NCBI GenBank assembly: GCA_025351425.1
Contig: JANXVY010000025.1
Span: 1-64,000, forward strand
Direction of reading: 5' to 3'
Source of the DNA: Hyphomicrobium sp.
GTDB lineage: Bacteria; Pseudomonadota; Alphaproteobacteria; Rhizobiales; Hyphomicrobiaceae
DNA: 64,000 nt
The notes beneath the pieces were generated by a model. The model saw only the letters and a program-made list of their open reading frames with translations. It ran no database searches and was not told the origin of the DNA. Within the stretch, counting starts at the first letter, position 1. Every line of letters begins with the position of its first letter. Below, one piece after another: positions 24,851 through 34,509 of this stretch. Position numbers and translations under genes: made by a program.

Positions 24851-27800
24851 TCCGCCGCCCTCTGCATAACCTCGGGCGGTGCGTCGCGGGGGGCGCTGGC
24901 CGCTTCTCCCATCAACCACGCCCGGAGGCGTTCCATTTCCAGGTAGATCACCGGCGTCGTGTACAATGTCAGCAATTGCGAAAGCAGCAGACCGCCGATG
25001 ATGCTGACGCCCAGCGGAATGCGCAGTTCAGACCCTGTGCCGGACCCGAACGCCAGCGGCACCGCGCCGATGAGGGCTGCCAGTGTCGTCATCATGATGG
25101 GCCTGAAGCGCATGCGGGCAGCCTGGAGAATGGCGTCACGCGGCGCCATTGCGTGGTTGCGCTCGGCGTCGAGGGCGAAGTCGATCATCATGATCGCATT
25201 CTTCTTCACGATGCCCATCAGCAAGATGATGCCAATGAGGGCGACGAGCGACAGGTCGAGCCCGGTCCAATCCAACGCCAGCAGCGCGCCGATGCCGGCC
25301 GAAGGCAGCGATGTCAGAATCGTGAACGGATGAATAAAGCTCTCGTACAGCACGCCCAGCACGATGTAGATCGTGATGACGGCGGCGAGGATCAGCCAGG
25401 GCTGGCCGCTCAGCGAACGGGTGAACTCGAGCGCGTCGCCCGAGAAGCTGCCGGTGACCGAGGTCGGCATGCCGATGTCCTGGGACGCCTGATCGATCGC
25501 TGCAACGGCGCTGGAAAGAGACGCGCCCTTGGCCAGATTGAAACTGATGGTTCCAGCGGGGAACTGTTCCTGGCGCTGGACCACGAGGGGCGCCGTCGTC
25601 TGTTCGATCGATGCAACCGCCGAGAGCGGCACCTGCGCGCCGCCCGTCGCGCTCACATAAAGCCGCGCGAGGGCCGTGACGTCACGCTGGTTTTCGGGGA
25701 GTGATTCCAGCACCACCCGGTATTGGTTGGACTGGGCATAGATGGTTGAAATCTGGCGCTGGCCGAAGGCATCGTTCAACACGTCGTTGATCGTTTGCAT
25801 AGAGACGCCAAGGCGGCCGGCGGTGGCGCGGTCGACGTTGACCTGAACCCTCAAGCCACCCTGCTGCGTTTCAAGCGCCACATCCGACAGCAACGGCAGT
25901 GCTTTCAACCGCTCCGTCAGCGCGACCGACCAGCGCGTGACCTCGGCCGCATCGGTGCCCATCAAGGTATGCTGGTACTGGCCGCGGCCGGCGCGGGTCG
26001 CGATCTGGACGTCCTGAACGGGCAGCAAATAGATTTTGACGCCGGCGATCCGCCCGATCTGATCCTGCAGGCGCTTCATCACACCGACGACATCGGACTG
26101 ACGTTCTTCGCGCGGCTTCAGCGTGATCTTGAGATTGCCCGCGTTGGGGGTCGCGTTGACCTCGCTGACGCCGATGACGTTGACCACGCCAGAGACATCG
26201 GGGTCCTTGCGAATGCGGTCAGACACCTCGTTCGAGAGCCGCGCCATCTCCTCGAACGAGACTTCCTGGCCGCCTTCGAGGATGGCGGTGATGAGACCCG
26301 TGTCCTGAAGCGGCAAGAAGCCCTTGGGGGCGGCGGCATACAGCACGATCGTCAGTACCAGAGTTGCGGCGGTCACGACGAGCGTCGAGAGCGGCCGGCC
26401 GAGCACCCACTCGACGCTGCGGCCGTAAGCGGCGATGACGTTGTCGAGCGCCCGCTCGAACAGCCCGGGCGCTTTCGCATCCTTGGCGCCGTGCGCGGGA
26501 ACGTGGCGCAGAATCCGCGAGCACATCATCGGCGTCAGGGTCAGCGAGACGATGGCCGAGACCACGACAGCGATCGTCAGCGTCAGCGCGAACTCGCGGA
26601 ACATCCGGCCGACGATGCCGGTCATGAACAGCAGCGGTATGAACACCGCGATCAGCGAGAGTGTGAGGGACACGACCGTGAAACCGATCTCGCGCGCGCC
26701 GACCAGGGCCGCCGTCATCGGGTCGTCGCCATCCTCGATATGACGCACGATGTTTTCGATCATCACGATCGCGTCGTCGATGACGAAGCCGGTGCCGATC
26801 GTCAGTGCCATCAGCGAGAGGTTGTCGAGCGAGAAGCCAGCGAGCCACATCACCCCGAAGGTCGCGATCAGCGACATCGGCAATGCGACGCCTGCGATGA
26901 GGGTTGCGCGCAGGCTGCCCAGGAACAGGAACACGACCAGCGTCACGAGGACGACGCTGAGAACAAGCGTGAACTGCACTTCGTGGATCGACGCCGTGAT
27001 CGTGCCGGTGCGATCATGCACCGTCGTGAGCTTGATGCCCGAGGGCATGGTGCCCGATAGCCGCGGCAGCTCGGCCCGGATGCGCGTCACCGTCTCTACC
27101 ACGTTCGCGCCGGGCTGGCGCTGGACGTTGACTATTACGGCCGGCTTGCCTTGATACCAGCCGGCGACCTTGGCGTTTTCCAGGCCGTCGACGACGGTTG
27201 CGACGTCTCCCAGCAGGACCGGTGCGCTGTTGCGATAGGTGAGCACAACCGCGCGATAGGCGTCGGCGGTTGAGAGCTGGTCGTTGGCCGAAATGGTATA
27301 GCTTTGCGATGCGCCATCCAGCTGACCTTTGGGACCTGACACGTTGGCACCCGTTATGGCGGCGCGGATGTCGGCCATCCCCAGACCGTAGGCGGAGAGA
27401 CGGTTCAGGTCGGCCTGAATGCGTACGGCGGGCTTGAGACCGCCTTCGACCGAAACATGGCCAACGCCGCTCACGCCCGACAGACGCTGGGCGATCAATG
27501 TGTCGGCGAGATCGCTCATCGCGCGCAGCGATACGGTATCGGAGGTCAGCGCCAGGGTCATGATCGGCGTGTCGGCCGGGTTCACCTTGGCGTATGTCGG
27601 CGGATAGGGCAGGTTACGCGGGAGCGTGGAGCCGGCGGCCGAGATCGCGGCCTGGACGTCTTGCGCCGCGCCGTCGATATCGCGGTTGAGCGCGAACTGC
27701 ATGGTTATCTGGCTCAGCCCGTACGAACTCGACGACGTCATCGTCTGCAGCGACGGGATCTGGCCGAATTGACGCTCAAGTGAGGCCGTGACGAGGTTCG

Positions 27801-27987
27801 CCATCGTCTCGGGGTTGGCGCCGGGCAACTGGGTCGTCACCTGGACGGTCGGGAAATCAACCTGGGGCAGCGCCGAAACCGGCAGTCCGAAGTAACCGAG
27901 CCAACCCGCCAGCAAAACGGCGACGCTCAAGAGCGTGGTGGCCACGGGGCGCTTGATGAAGGGGCTCGAGACGCTGGCCAAGCCCAT
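24847..27987 (-). CDS. RND multidrug efflux permease, MdtB-like
   Basis: This 1046-residue (from ATG 27987) AcrB-superfamily permease has SSPFIKRPVATTLLSVAVLLAG at the start, GFVIDDAIVMIEN in helix 4 and GIILLMGIVKKNAIMMIDFAL near the end. It pairs with the MdtC-like protein. Two starts compete. A GTG at 28074 overlaps the adaptor stop (GTGA) but has no ribosome-binding site. ATG 27987 has AGGA seven bases upstream and begins close to the usual family N-terminus, so it is used. Second gene of the adaptor-permease-permease operon. Confidence 0.93.
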   Translation of the reverse strand: MGLASVSSPFIKRPVATTLLSVAVLLAGWLGYFGLPVSALPQVDFPTVQVTTQLPGANPETMANLVTASLERQFGQIPSLQTMTSSSSYGLSQITMQFALNRDIDGAAQDVQAAISAAGSTLPRNLPYPPTYAKVNPADTPIMTLALTSDTVSLRAMSDLADTLIAQRLSGVSGVGHVSVEGGLKPAVRIQADLNRLSAYGLGMADIRAAITGANVSGPKGQLDGASQSYTISANDQLSTADAYRAVVLTYRNSAPVLLGDVATVVDGLENAKVAGWYQGKPAVIVNVQRQPGANVVETVTRIRAELPRLSGTMPSGIKLTTVHDRTGTITASIHEVQFTLVLSVVLVTLVVFLFLGSLRATLIAGVALPMSLIATFGVMWLAGFSLDNLSLMALTIGTGFVIDDAIVMIENIVRHIEDGDDPMTAALVGAREIGFTVVSLTLSLIAVFIPLLFMTGIVGRMFREFALTLTIAVVVSAIVSLTLTPMMCSRILRHVPAHGAKDAKAPGLFERALDNVIAAYGRSVEWVLGRPLSTLVVTAATLVLTIVLYAAAPKGFLPLQDTGLITAILEGGQEVSFEEMARLSNEVSDRIRKDPDVSGVVNVIGVSEVNATPNAGNLKITLKPREERQSDVVGVMKRLQDQIGRIAGVKIYLLPVQDVQIATRAGRGQYQHTLMGTDAAEVTRWSVALTERLKALPLLSDVALETQQGGLRVQVNVDRATAGRLGVSMQTINDVLNDAFGQRQISTIYAQSNQYRVVLESLPENQRDVTALARLYVSATGGAQVPLSAVASIEQTTAPLVVQRQEQFPAGTISFNLAKGASLSSAVAAIDQASQDIGMPTSVTGSFSGDALEFTRSLSGQPWLILAAVITIYIVLGVLYESFIHPFTILTSLPSAGIGALLALDWTGLDLSLVALIGIILLMGIVKKNAIMMIDFALDAERNHAMAPRDAILQAARMRFRPIMMTTLAALIGAVPLAFGSGTGSELRIPLGVSIIGGLLLSQLLTLYTTPVIYLEMERLRAWLMGEAASAPRDAPPEVMQRAAE

Positions 27988-28070
27988 CGGCTCGTCCTGG
28001 ATATCGCCCGCCCCGACGAGCCGAGCGCCAGCCGGGGCGGTTCCGTCTCCAGTTTTCTCGAGGCGGCCGC

Positions 28071-29555
28071 TCACTGGACCGAGCTTTCAGCGGGTTTGCC
28101 GCGCTTTTCGCGGCGATCACTCTTTACCGGATCACCTTCCGCGCGTTGGCGGCGTTCGGGCTTTACGCCACCGGCTGGCGGGCCGCCGATCGCGCTCGTT
28201 TCCGGGGGGGAAGATGCCGCGCCAGATGCTGGCGCCAGAGCCTTTGCGGGATTGCTTGATGCGGACGGGGCAGCTTCGCCTTGCGTGCGCGTGACGACAA
28301 TCTCCGCCTGATCCTTCAGGCGCGCAAAACCGCTGGTCACAACCTTTTCGCCGGCCTCCAGACCTTTGCTCACAACGGCGACGACATCGTCCTGCTGGGC
28401 GATCACAACGGGGCGCACCGAAACCGTCAATTTGGGCTGGTCGCCCCCGCCCCCTGTCACGACGTATACGAACGTCCCGGTTGGGCCGCGCTGCACGGAT
28501 GCAGCCGGCGCGGTCACGGTTTGCTTCAGCAGGTCTACACGAACCCGCACGTTGGCGAACTGGCCCGGCCAGAGCTGCAAGCGCTCGTTGGGAAGATCGG
28601 CCTTCATCTTGACGGTGCCGGTCGTCTGATCGATCAGATTGTCGATGAAATTCAGCGCGCCGCTGTCGAGCACGGTCTTGTCGTCGCTATCCATGGCCTC
28701 GACCAGAACCGAGCCCGCCTGCATGGCCGCTTTCACCTGACCCAACTGCTGCTGTGGAAGAGTGAATTGCACGGAAATCGGCCGGATCTGCGCGATCGTC
28801 ACGATGCCGGCATCGCCTGCACGCACAAGATTGCCCTCGTCGACCAGACGCTGGCCGGTCCGGCCGTCGATGGGCGAACTGATATGGGCGTAGTCGAGGG
28901 TCGCCTGGGCGTTGGCAATCGCTGCCGTATCGGCCTTGAGTTGCGCGTCGAACTGGGCAACCTGGGCCCGCTGCGTATCGATGGTCTTTGGCGCGGTGAC
29001 GCCGGGTCCCGTCTTCAAATAACGGTCCAGATCGAGCTGGGCGTTCGTCAACTGAACCTGGGTCAAGTTGCGCTTGGCAACCGCCTGATCCAGCATGGCC
29101 TGATAGGTCGCGGGGTCGATATCCGCGAGGAGATCTCCGCGTTTCACGTCCTGGCCTTCGCGGAAATATACCTTGATCAGCCGGCCGTCGACCTGGGGGC
29201 GCACCGTCACCGTGTTGGGGGCCCGCGCCGATCCAACGCCGCGCAGATAGACCGGCACGTCCGCTGTCTGGGCGGCAGCAACGACCACGGGAACGGGGCC
29301 ATCCTGGCCGCCGCGCCGTCCGCCGCCGTTGCCATTGCCCGATCGCTTGCCCGCTTCCGAGGCCGGGGCTTTCGCAGTGTCGCCCTGAGCCGTCGTGGTG
29401 GTGGTGTCGGGAGGGTTAAGGACGCCCAGCTGCGTCAGCGCCGTATCGACACGTAACCACTCCAGCCCGGGCACCGAAATACCAGTCTGATTGAGGATTG
29501 TTACGACCGCGACCCCGGCGAGGAGCCATGCCGCATAGCGCTTCATTGGTTGCAT
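28071..29555 (-). CDS. RND efflux periplasmic adaptor, MdtA-like
   Basis: This 494-residue membrane-fusion protein has an N-terminal membrane anchor (RYAAWLLAGVAVVTILNQ), then a low-complexity Gly/Arg linker, a barrel-sandwich region (RPQVDGRLIKVYFREGQDVKRGDLL), an alpha-hairpin with Gln/Ala repeats, and the second lipoyl half (ISSPIDGRTGQRLVDEGNLV). It ends in a long Pro/Ser/charged tail of about 80 residues that is not usual for MdtA. AAGGAA eight bases before ATG 29555 supports that start; the frame reaches 29612 without a ribosome-binding site. It leads the RND operon and is divergent from the ECF sigma gene. Confidence 0.92.
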   Translation of the reverse strand: MQPMKRYAAWLLAGVAVVTILNQTGISVPGLEWLRVDTALTQLGVLNPPDTTTTTAQGDTAKAPASEAGKRSGNGNGGGRRGGQDGPVPVVVAAAQTADVPVYLRGVGSARAPNTVTVRPQVDGRLIKVYFREGQDVKRGDLLADIDPATYQAMLDQAVAKRNLTQVQLTNAQLDLDRYLKTGPGVTAPKTIDTQRAQVAQFDAQLKADTAAIANAQATLDYAHISSPIDGRTGQRLVDEGNLVRAGDAGIVTIAQIRPISVQFTLPQQQLGQVKAAMQAGSVLVEAMDSDDKTVLDSGALNFIDNLIDQTTGTVKMKADLPNERLQLWPGQFANVRVRVDLLKQTVTAPAASVQRGPTGTFVYVVTGGGGDQPKLTVSVRPVVIAQQDDVVAVVSKGLEAGEKVVTSGFARLKDQAEIVVTRTQGEAAPSASSNPAKALAPASGAASSPPETSAIGGPPAGGVKPERRQRAEGDPVKSDRREKRGKPAESSVQ

Positions 29556-29808
29556 AACCACTGTTCCTTGGCTGGCAGGTTCCCGTGCGGGTGAACGCTC
29601 GACAGCAGACATTTGTTGCTAGCACTATACCCTGCTGACCAGTTTGATCCGTCGGTATCGCATCACTTCATGACTAAATATCGCGCATCACTTGAACGCA
29701 GCCTGTCACCATTGCGCCTTTGTTGTCGCAGTTGGCTGCCAACATCTCGATATTTGCGATAATGCGGCGGGCCAGTTAGGACGAACTATACCGGCGGCCG
29801 GAGCTAAA

Positions 29809-29836
29809 TGTAACAAAGCCGCCATTCAAGCGTAAC
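29809..29836 (+). promoter_or_regulatory. Candidate SigF-type autoregulatory promoter
   Basis: TGTAAC (29809-29814) and CGTAAC (29831-29836) are separated by 16 bases and lie just upstream of the ECF sigma gene. Caulobacter SigF promoters are described as GTAACC-N16-CGAA-like, so this fits an autoregulated promoter with a very short leader before TTG 29854. This is a match to remembered consensus, not a scored motif. Confidence 0.5.
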
Positions 29837-29853
29837 GATCTCATGAGGCTGAT

Positions 29854-30405
29854 TTGGAAGCGCGCGAGCAAGAATGGGCAACTCTCATGCTGGCCGCACT
29901 GGCTGGCGACGAGGCCGCATACCGGTCGGTGCTGCAAGCCTTGACGGTGTTTTTACGGGCCGAAGCGAGGCGCGGATTTGCCCGCTATGGCCGCGGAGGA
30001 GCTGATGTGGAGGATGTTGTGCAGGAAGCGTTGCTGGCGATCCATTTGAAGCGGGGAACTTGGCGCACCGACGAGCCGATCGGCCCGTGGGTGCGCGCTA
30101 TTGCCCGCAACAAGTTGATCGACAGTCTGCGGCGCGGAGGCAAGCGGATCAATGTGCCCATCGACGACGTGATCGAAACGCTGCCGGCCGAACCGCCGTC
30201 TGAACAGTTGAACGAACGCGACGCAGGCGAAGTGTTGTCGAAGCTCAATGGGCGCCAGCGCGAGATCGTACAATCGATTTCGATCAACGGCGCCAGCATT
30301 CGCGAGACGGCTGCGAAATTCGCCATGAGCGAGGGCGCCGTGCGCGTTGCCCTCCATCGGGGCTTAGCCGCCCTTTCGAAGATTTACCGGAACGAAGAGC
30401 CATGA
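29854..30405 (+). CDS. sigF: ECF RNA polymerase sigma factor, SigF (ECF16) type
   Basis: This 183-residue sigma factor has region 2 at DVEDVVQEALLAIHLKR with WVRAIARNKLIDSLRR. Region 4 is at LNGRQREIVQSISINGASIRETAAKFAMSEGAVRVALHRGLAAL. Its partner downstream is an NrsF-type membrane anti-sigma factor, which defines the SigF-NrsF pair known in Caulobacter and Bradyrhizobium as a response to oxidative or metal stress. The start is TTG 29854 with GAGG five bases upstream; the nearby ATG at 29842 is out of frame. The two genes overlap by ATGA. Confidence 0.92.
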   Translation: MEAREQEWATLMLAALAGDEAAYRSVLQALTVFLRAEARRGFARYGRGGADVEDVVQEALLAIHLKRGTWRTDEPIGPWVRAIARNKLIDSLRRGGKRINVPIDDVIETLPAEPPSEQLNERDAGEVLSKLNGRQREIVQSISINGASIRETAAKFAMSEGAVRVALHRGLAALSKIYRNEEP

Positions 30406-31040
30406 AGACCGAAAACCTCATCCAGGCGCTCTCCGCCGACCTTGCAACGCGTCCTACTCCCGTGCCACGCGCGGTGTTTCAGGCTTTGTGGGCCGGCGTG
30501 CCAATTGCGCTTGGTATCTTGATATTTGCCCTCGAGGTTCGCCCAGACATCTGGACCGTGATTGCAAACCCGCGCTTCCTGTTCAAATTCATGTTTTCGC
30601 TCAGCGCGTTGGCCGCCGGTCTCTGGCTCGTCCTGCGGCTGTCGCGGCCCGGAACCCCGGCTGGGCCGGCACTCGGAATGCTTGCGGTTTCGGCCGGTCT
30701 GCTGCTCCTTGCCGTTGGGACCGAACTGGTCGTGCTGCCGAGCGGGAATTGGCTCCCTGCACTGATGGGCGACAGGGCCCTGGCTTGCATGGTTTTGATC
30801 CCGACGCTGGCGGCAGCACCGCTTGCAGCCTTGCTGTACACGCTCAAAGCGGGCGCACCTGACAGTCCCCAACTGGCGGGCGCCGCAGCTGGATTGCTGG
30901 CGGGCGCCATCGGGGCCACGCTTTACGCCAGCCACTGCACCAACGACAGCCCGCTGTTCGTCGCGACCTGGTACGTCATCGGCATTTCAGCTGTGACCGT
31001 GATAGGCTGGCTGATCGGCGGACGCGTCTTGCGCTGGTGA
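30402..31040 (+). CDS. nrsF: NrsF-family (DUF1109) membrane anti-sigma factor
   Basis: This 212-residue protein has six predicted transmembrane segments, a cytoplasmic N-terminus (MKTENLIQALSADLATRP) and a short C-terminal tail ending in Arg-Trp. It matches NrsF, the inner-membrane anti-sigma factor of SigF. Cys129 (ALACMVL) and Cys179 (SHCTND) are 50 residues apart, the same spacing as the two cysteines (131 and 181) required for sensing in Caulobacter NrsF. So redox or metal sensing is probably kept. Translation is coupled to sigF by a four-base overlap. Confidence 0.92.
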   Translation: MKTENLIQALSADLATRPTPVPRAVFQALWAGVPIALGILIFALEVRPDIWTVIANPRFLFKFMFSLSALAAGLWLVLRLSRPGTPAGPALGMLAVSAGLLLLAVGTELVVLPSGNWLPALMGDRALACMVLIPTLAAAPLAALLYTLKAGAPDSPQLAGAAAGLLAGAIGATLYASHCTNDSPLFVATWYVIGISAVTVIGWLIGGRVLRW

Positions 31041-31073
31041 GTGCGCCGGGTGCGGGACACCAGTCGACCGAGC

Positions 31074-32765
31074 CTAGCCCTCCCACCCCCCTGCGCTGCC
31101 CGGGGCGTGCGACATGCGGACAAGCTTAGCGCGCGGGGGAGCCTCCGCTCCCATCATGGCGAGTGCGACCGCCTCGGCGATGCGGATGCCGTCGACTCCG
31201 GCCGATAGAATTCCGCCCGCGTAGCCGCCGCCTTCGCCGGCGGGGAACAGCCCGCGGGTGTTGATCGACTGGCCGGTATCGTCACGGCGGACGCGAACAG
31301 GCGACGACGTGCGCGTCTCCACGCCCGTCATCACGGCGTCAGCCATGGCGTAGCCCTTGATCTGCCGTTCGAAGGCTGGCAGAGCATCGCGCATGGCGGC
31401 GACGGCAAAATCTGGCAAACACGAGGCCAAGTCGGTGGGCGTGACGCCGGGCTTGTAACTCGGAATGACTGAACCAAGTCCCACCGATGGGCGGCCAGCC
31501 AGGAAATCCTCGACCCTTTGCACAGGCGCCGCGTAAGTTCCGCCGCCGGCATTGAAGGCTGCTTCCTCCCAATGGCGCTGAAAGGCAATACCGGCGAGCG
31601 GATGGCCTGGATAATCGACATCCGGGGTGATCGAGACGACCATTCCGGCGTTGGCGTTGCGCTCGGCGCGGGAATACTGGCTCATGCCATTAGTCACGAG
31701 GCGGTTTCGCTCCGACGCCGCGGCGACCACCTGGCCGCCCGGGCACATGCAAAACGAATAAACCGCGCGGCCGTTGCTGGCATGGTGAACGAGCTTATAG
31801 TCGGCCGCCCCCAGGATCGGGTTGCCGGCCGAGGTGCCGTACCGGCAGGCGTCGATCATCGATTGCGGATGTTCGATGCGAACGCCGATGGAGAACGGCT
31901 TGGGCTCTATGAAGACGCCTGCCGCGTGGAGCATCTCGAACGTGTCGCGCGCGCTGTGGCCGACGGCGAGCACGATGTGGCTCGCTTCGATGATTTCGCC
32001 TGATGCGAGCGTTACGCTTCGCACGCGGCGTTCGCTGCCGCTGCCGGCGATCTCAAGCCCCGTGACGCGGGATTGAAACCGGTATTCGCCGCCCAGCGCC
32101 TCGATCTTGGCACGCATGCTCTCGACCATCGTGACGAGGCGGAAGGTGCCGATGTGGGGCTTCGACACGTAGAGGATTTCGTCGGGCGCGCCGGCGGCCA
32201 CAAATTCGGTCAAGACCTTTCGGCCCAGGTGATAGGGGTCTTTGATCTGACTGTAGAGTTTGCCGTCAGAAAAAGTGCCGGCGCCGCCTTCGCCGAACTG
32301 AACGTTGGATTCGGGGTTGAGGACCGATCGCCGCCAGAGGCCCCAGGTATCCTTCGTCCGCTCCCGCACGGCCTTGCCTCGCTCCAAGATAATCGGGCGG
32401 AGCCCCATTTCCGCGAGGATGAGCCCCGCAAACAGTCCGCACGGGCCGCAACCGATCACGACGGGACGCTGCAACGGTGTTGCTGATGCGCTGAGCGATG
32501 AAACCGGGTGATAGCTCGTATCGGGGGCCAGCTTGACGTGGGGATCGTCTGCAAAGCGCGCCAGGAGCGAGGCTTCATCGGTTAGCGTTAGGTCCACCGT
32601 GTAGACCAGCACAATTGCCGACCGTTTACGCGCATCGTAGCCGCGGCGGGCCACTTTGATCGCCAAGGCACCGGATCTGGCAAGCTTGAGGCGCGTCCGA
32701 ACGGCTGCCTCCAGCGCGGCGGGGGCATGGTCGAGAGGGAGGCGAATTTCGGTCAGTCGGATCAT
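31074..32765 (-). CDS. FAD-dependent oxidoreductase (COG2509 type)
   Basis: This 563-residue flavoprotein has a small N-terminal domain (about 1-95), then the Rossmann dinucleotide motif VVIGCGPCGLFAGLILAEMG and the conserved SNVQFGEGGAGTFSDGKL and GHSARDTFEML segments. The C-terminal FAD block is GLFPAGEGGGYAGGILSAGVDG. Proteins of this group (uncharacterised FAD-dependent dehydrogenases) are widespread but have no agreed substrate. The start is ATG 32765 (MIRLTEIRLPL); a longer frame to 32810 adds 15 residues without support. It stands alone, convergent with nrsF. Confidence 0.88.
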   Translation of the reverse strand: MIRLTEIRLPLDHAPAALEAAVRTRLKLARSGALAIKVARRGYDARKRSAIVLVYTVDLTLTDEASLLARFADDPHVKLAPDTSYHPVSSLSASATPLQRPVVIGCGPCGLFAGLILAEMGLRPIILERGKAVRERTKDTWGLWRRSVLNPESNVQFGEGGAGTFSDGKLYSQIKDPYHLGRKVLTEFVAAGAPDEILYVSKPHIGTFRLVTMVESMRAKIEALGGEYRFQSRVTGLEIAGSGSERRVRSVTLASGEIIEASHIVLAVGHSARDTFEMLHAAGVFIEPKPFSIGVRIEHPQSMIDACRYGTSAGNPILGAADYKLVHHASNGRAVYSFCMCPGGQVVAAASERNRLVTNGMSQYSRAERNANAGMVVSITPDVDYPGHPLAGIAFQRHWEEAAFNAGGGTYAAPVQRVEDFLAGRPSVGLGSVIPSYKPGVTPTDLASCLPDFAVAAMRDALPAFERQIKGYAMADAVMTGVETRTSSPVRVRRDDTGQSINTRGLFPAGEGGGYAGGILSAGVDGIRIAEAVALAMMGAEAPPRAKLVRMSHAPGSAGGWEG

Positions 32766-33066
32766 GGGGGCTTTTGAACATCGCTCAGGCCGTGCAGCCC
32801 TCAGCGCCAAAGGGGAAGCATTGCCAAGACGTGTAGCACACCAGCAGCTGCCATATCAGCTGTTTCCGGGAGGGGAAAGCTATATGATAACAAGTGTTTT
32901 TCTATCAGGGGCGGAATAGAAACCATCGCGGGGGATTGGCCCTGCCGCGGCGGTTTCGCAGTTGCGAGCCGAGGCCGTTTCTGCTGAATAGGTCTGCGGC
33001 CAATTAAGTCCAAGCATCGCCGCCGGCCATGCCGCTTAGCCGCAGGTGCCGCCTGGAGTCCAGCTC
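32766..33066. other. Divergent intergenic region, 301 bp
   Basis: Lies between the FAD oxidoreductase (minus) and the flippase operon (plus) and should hold both promoters. Around 32860-32910 it is locally AT-richer, with a short CAGCTG direct repeat at about 32841-32862. No complete promoter, RNA or gene is recognisable. Confidence 0.35.
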
Positions 33067-34509
33067 ATGTTCCTGTTCGGCCGGAAAATTCCAGCACCTA
33101 TTGCTTATGCAATGGGGACCTTTTTCGACAAGTTCTTCTCAATCGTCACCATCCCGCTCATGGCCAATGCGATGTCGCCGGCTATGTACGGCCAATACGA
33201 CGTTGTTCTGGCGCTGTGCGCTGCATTGCTCGCCATCATGGGATTGGGGCTGGGCGATACGCTGGTAAGATTTGCTACCATCGACCCGAACGACGAAAAA
33301 CAACGCAGAACTGCGGCCGAACTCCTTGGCGCAGCGATTATGTTGGTGTTTGCAGGCGGTATCGTCACCCAGCTCTGCGCGCCCTGGTTCATCAAGTCTC
33401 TCAACCTCTCCATCAGTCTGACGGCCTTGCGCTGGACGCTGCTATCGACGGTTGTTTCAGGCTTGATCGAATTCACGCTGATGTGGTTGCGGCTCAAAGA
33501 TCGCGCCGGATTGTTTTCAGGCATCGTCTTCGCGCGCACCATTGTTGCCGTCGTTGTGACATGGTCCGCACTGTTGCTGGGATGGGGCGCTGATGGCGTC
33601 CTGATCGTCAATGCGATTGCGGGTCTCGCGCTGTGCGCCGGCCTGCTCGCCTACCAGATCAAGGCGACCGGCGTTGGGCTGTCGCGCGAAGCCTTTCGCC
33701 GGATTGCGGTTTATGGCATGCCACTCGTCGGCGCGGGCCTCACCACGTTCGCCATGGGCGGTCTCAATCGCTTCTTCCTGCCAAGCGCTGCAAGCTACGA
33801 CGACATTGGCGCTTTTTCGCTGGCGGGGCGGCTTTCACAGGCGATCTTTCCGTTTACGGCTCCGTTCATACTCTGGTGGGGGCCCAAGCGCATCGCCGTA
33901 CTGCTTGAGCCGCACGGCGCCAAGCGCAATGCGGACATGTGGGGCGTGGGCGTGTCCATCATGATCTTGAGTTGCATCGCCCTTGCCTTAATGGGTCCGC
34001 TGTTCATCGGATACATTCTGCCGCCCGCGTATGCTCCGGCCATGAGCTATCTTCCGGCAACGCTGGCTCTGACCGCATTGATGCAGTTGCCGACGATCAC
34101 CAGTGCCGGCGTTTACGCCCGCGATACGACGATCATGGCGCTCGGCATCGACGTGGCCGCAGCCGTCGCCGCCGTGCTTGGGTTCTTCCTGCTTATTCCC
34201 AATTGGGGGATCGCTGGGTCGATTGCCGCATTGCTGACCGCCTACAGCGTCCGCGTCGTTCTCTACGTCTACGTCGGCAACAAGTACCATCCTATTCCGT
34301 ATAGTTTCGGCGCCGCGGCGATCGCCACCGCCTTTGGCATTGCGCTCGTCTGGCTTGCACCGCCTCCATCGTACGCCTTGGGGCGGTTGATATGGTCCGT
34401 GCTGGCCGGGGCCGCGCTTGGCTCTATGATCCTCTATCTCAAGCTCGTTAAGCTCCCAGACACGTTCCTCGCCACGTTATTTGGTACTCTGCGTCAAGGA
34501 CCGCGATGA
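33067..34509 (+). CDS. Polysaccharide flippase (Wzx/MATE-like, MVF family)
   Basis: This 480-residue integral membrane protein has about 12-14 hydrophobic segments and the polysaccharide-transport layout: an N-terminal FFDKFFSIVTIPLMANAMSPAMYGQYDVVLAL, a central GLNRFFLPSAASYDDIGAFSLAGRLSQAI, and a Pro-Gly-rich late region. It would move a lipid-linked glycan across the inner membrane. ATG 33067 has GGAG eight bases upstream; the GTG at 33046 is not used. It overlaps the following glycosyltransferase by ATGA, so the two form an envelope-glycan operon. No polymerase or further transferases follow. Confidence 0.88.
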   Translation: MFLFGRKIPAPIAYAMGTFFDKFFSIVTIPLMANAMSPAMYGQYDVVLALCAALLAIMGLGLGDTLVRFATIDPNDEKQRRTAAELLGAAIMLVFAGGIVTQLCAPWFIKSLNLSISLTALRWTLLSTVVSGLIEFTLMWLRLKDRAGLFSGIVFARTIVAVVVTWSALLLGWGADGVLIVNAIAGLALCAGLLAYQIKATGVGLSREAFRRIAVYGMPLVGAGLTTFAMGGLNRFFLPSAASYDDIGAFSLAGRLSQAIFPFTAPFILWWGPKRIAVLLEPHGAKRNADMWGVGVSIMILSCIALALMGPLFIGYILPPAYAPAMSYLPATLALTALMQLPTITSAGVYARDTTIMALGIDVAAAVAAVLGFFLLIPNWGIAGSIAALLTAYSVRVVLYVYVGNKYHPIPYSFGAAAIATAFGIALVWLAPPPSYALGRLIWSVLAGAALGSMILYLKLVKLPDTFLATLFGTLRQGPR

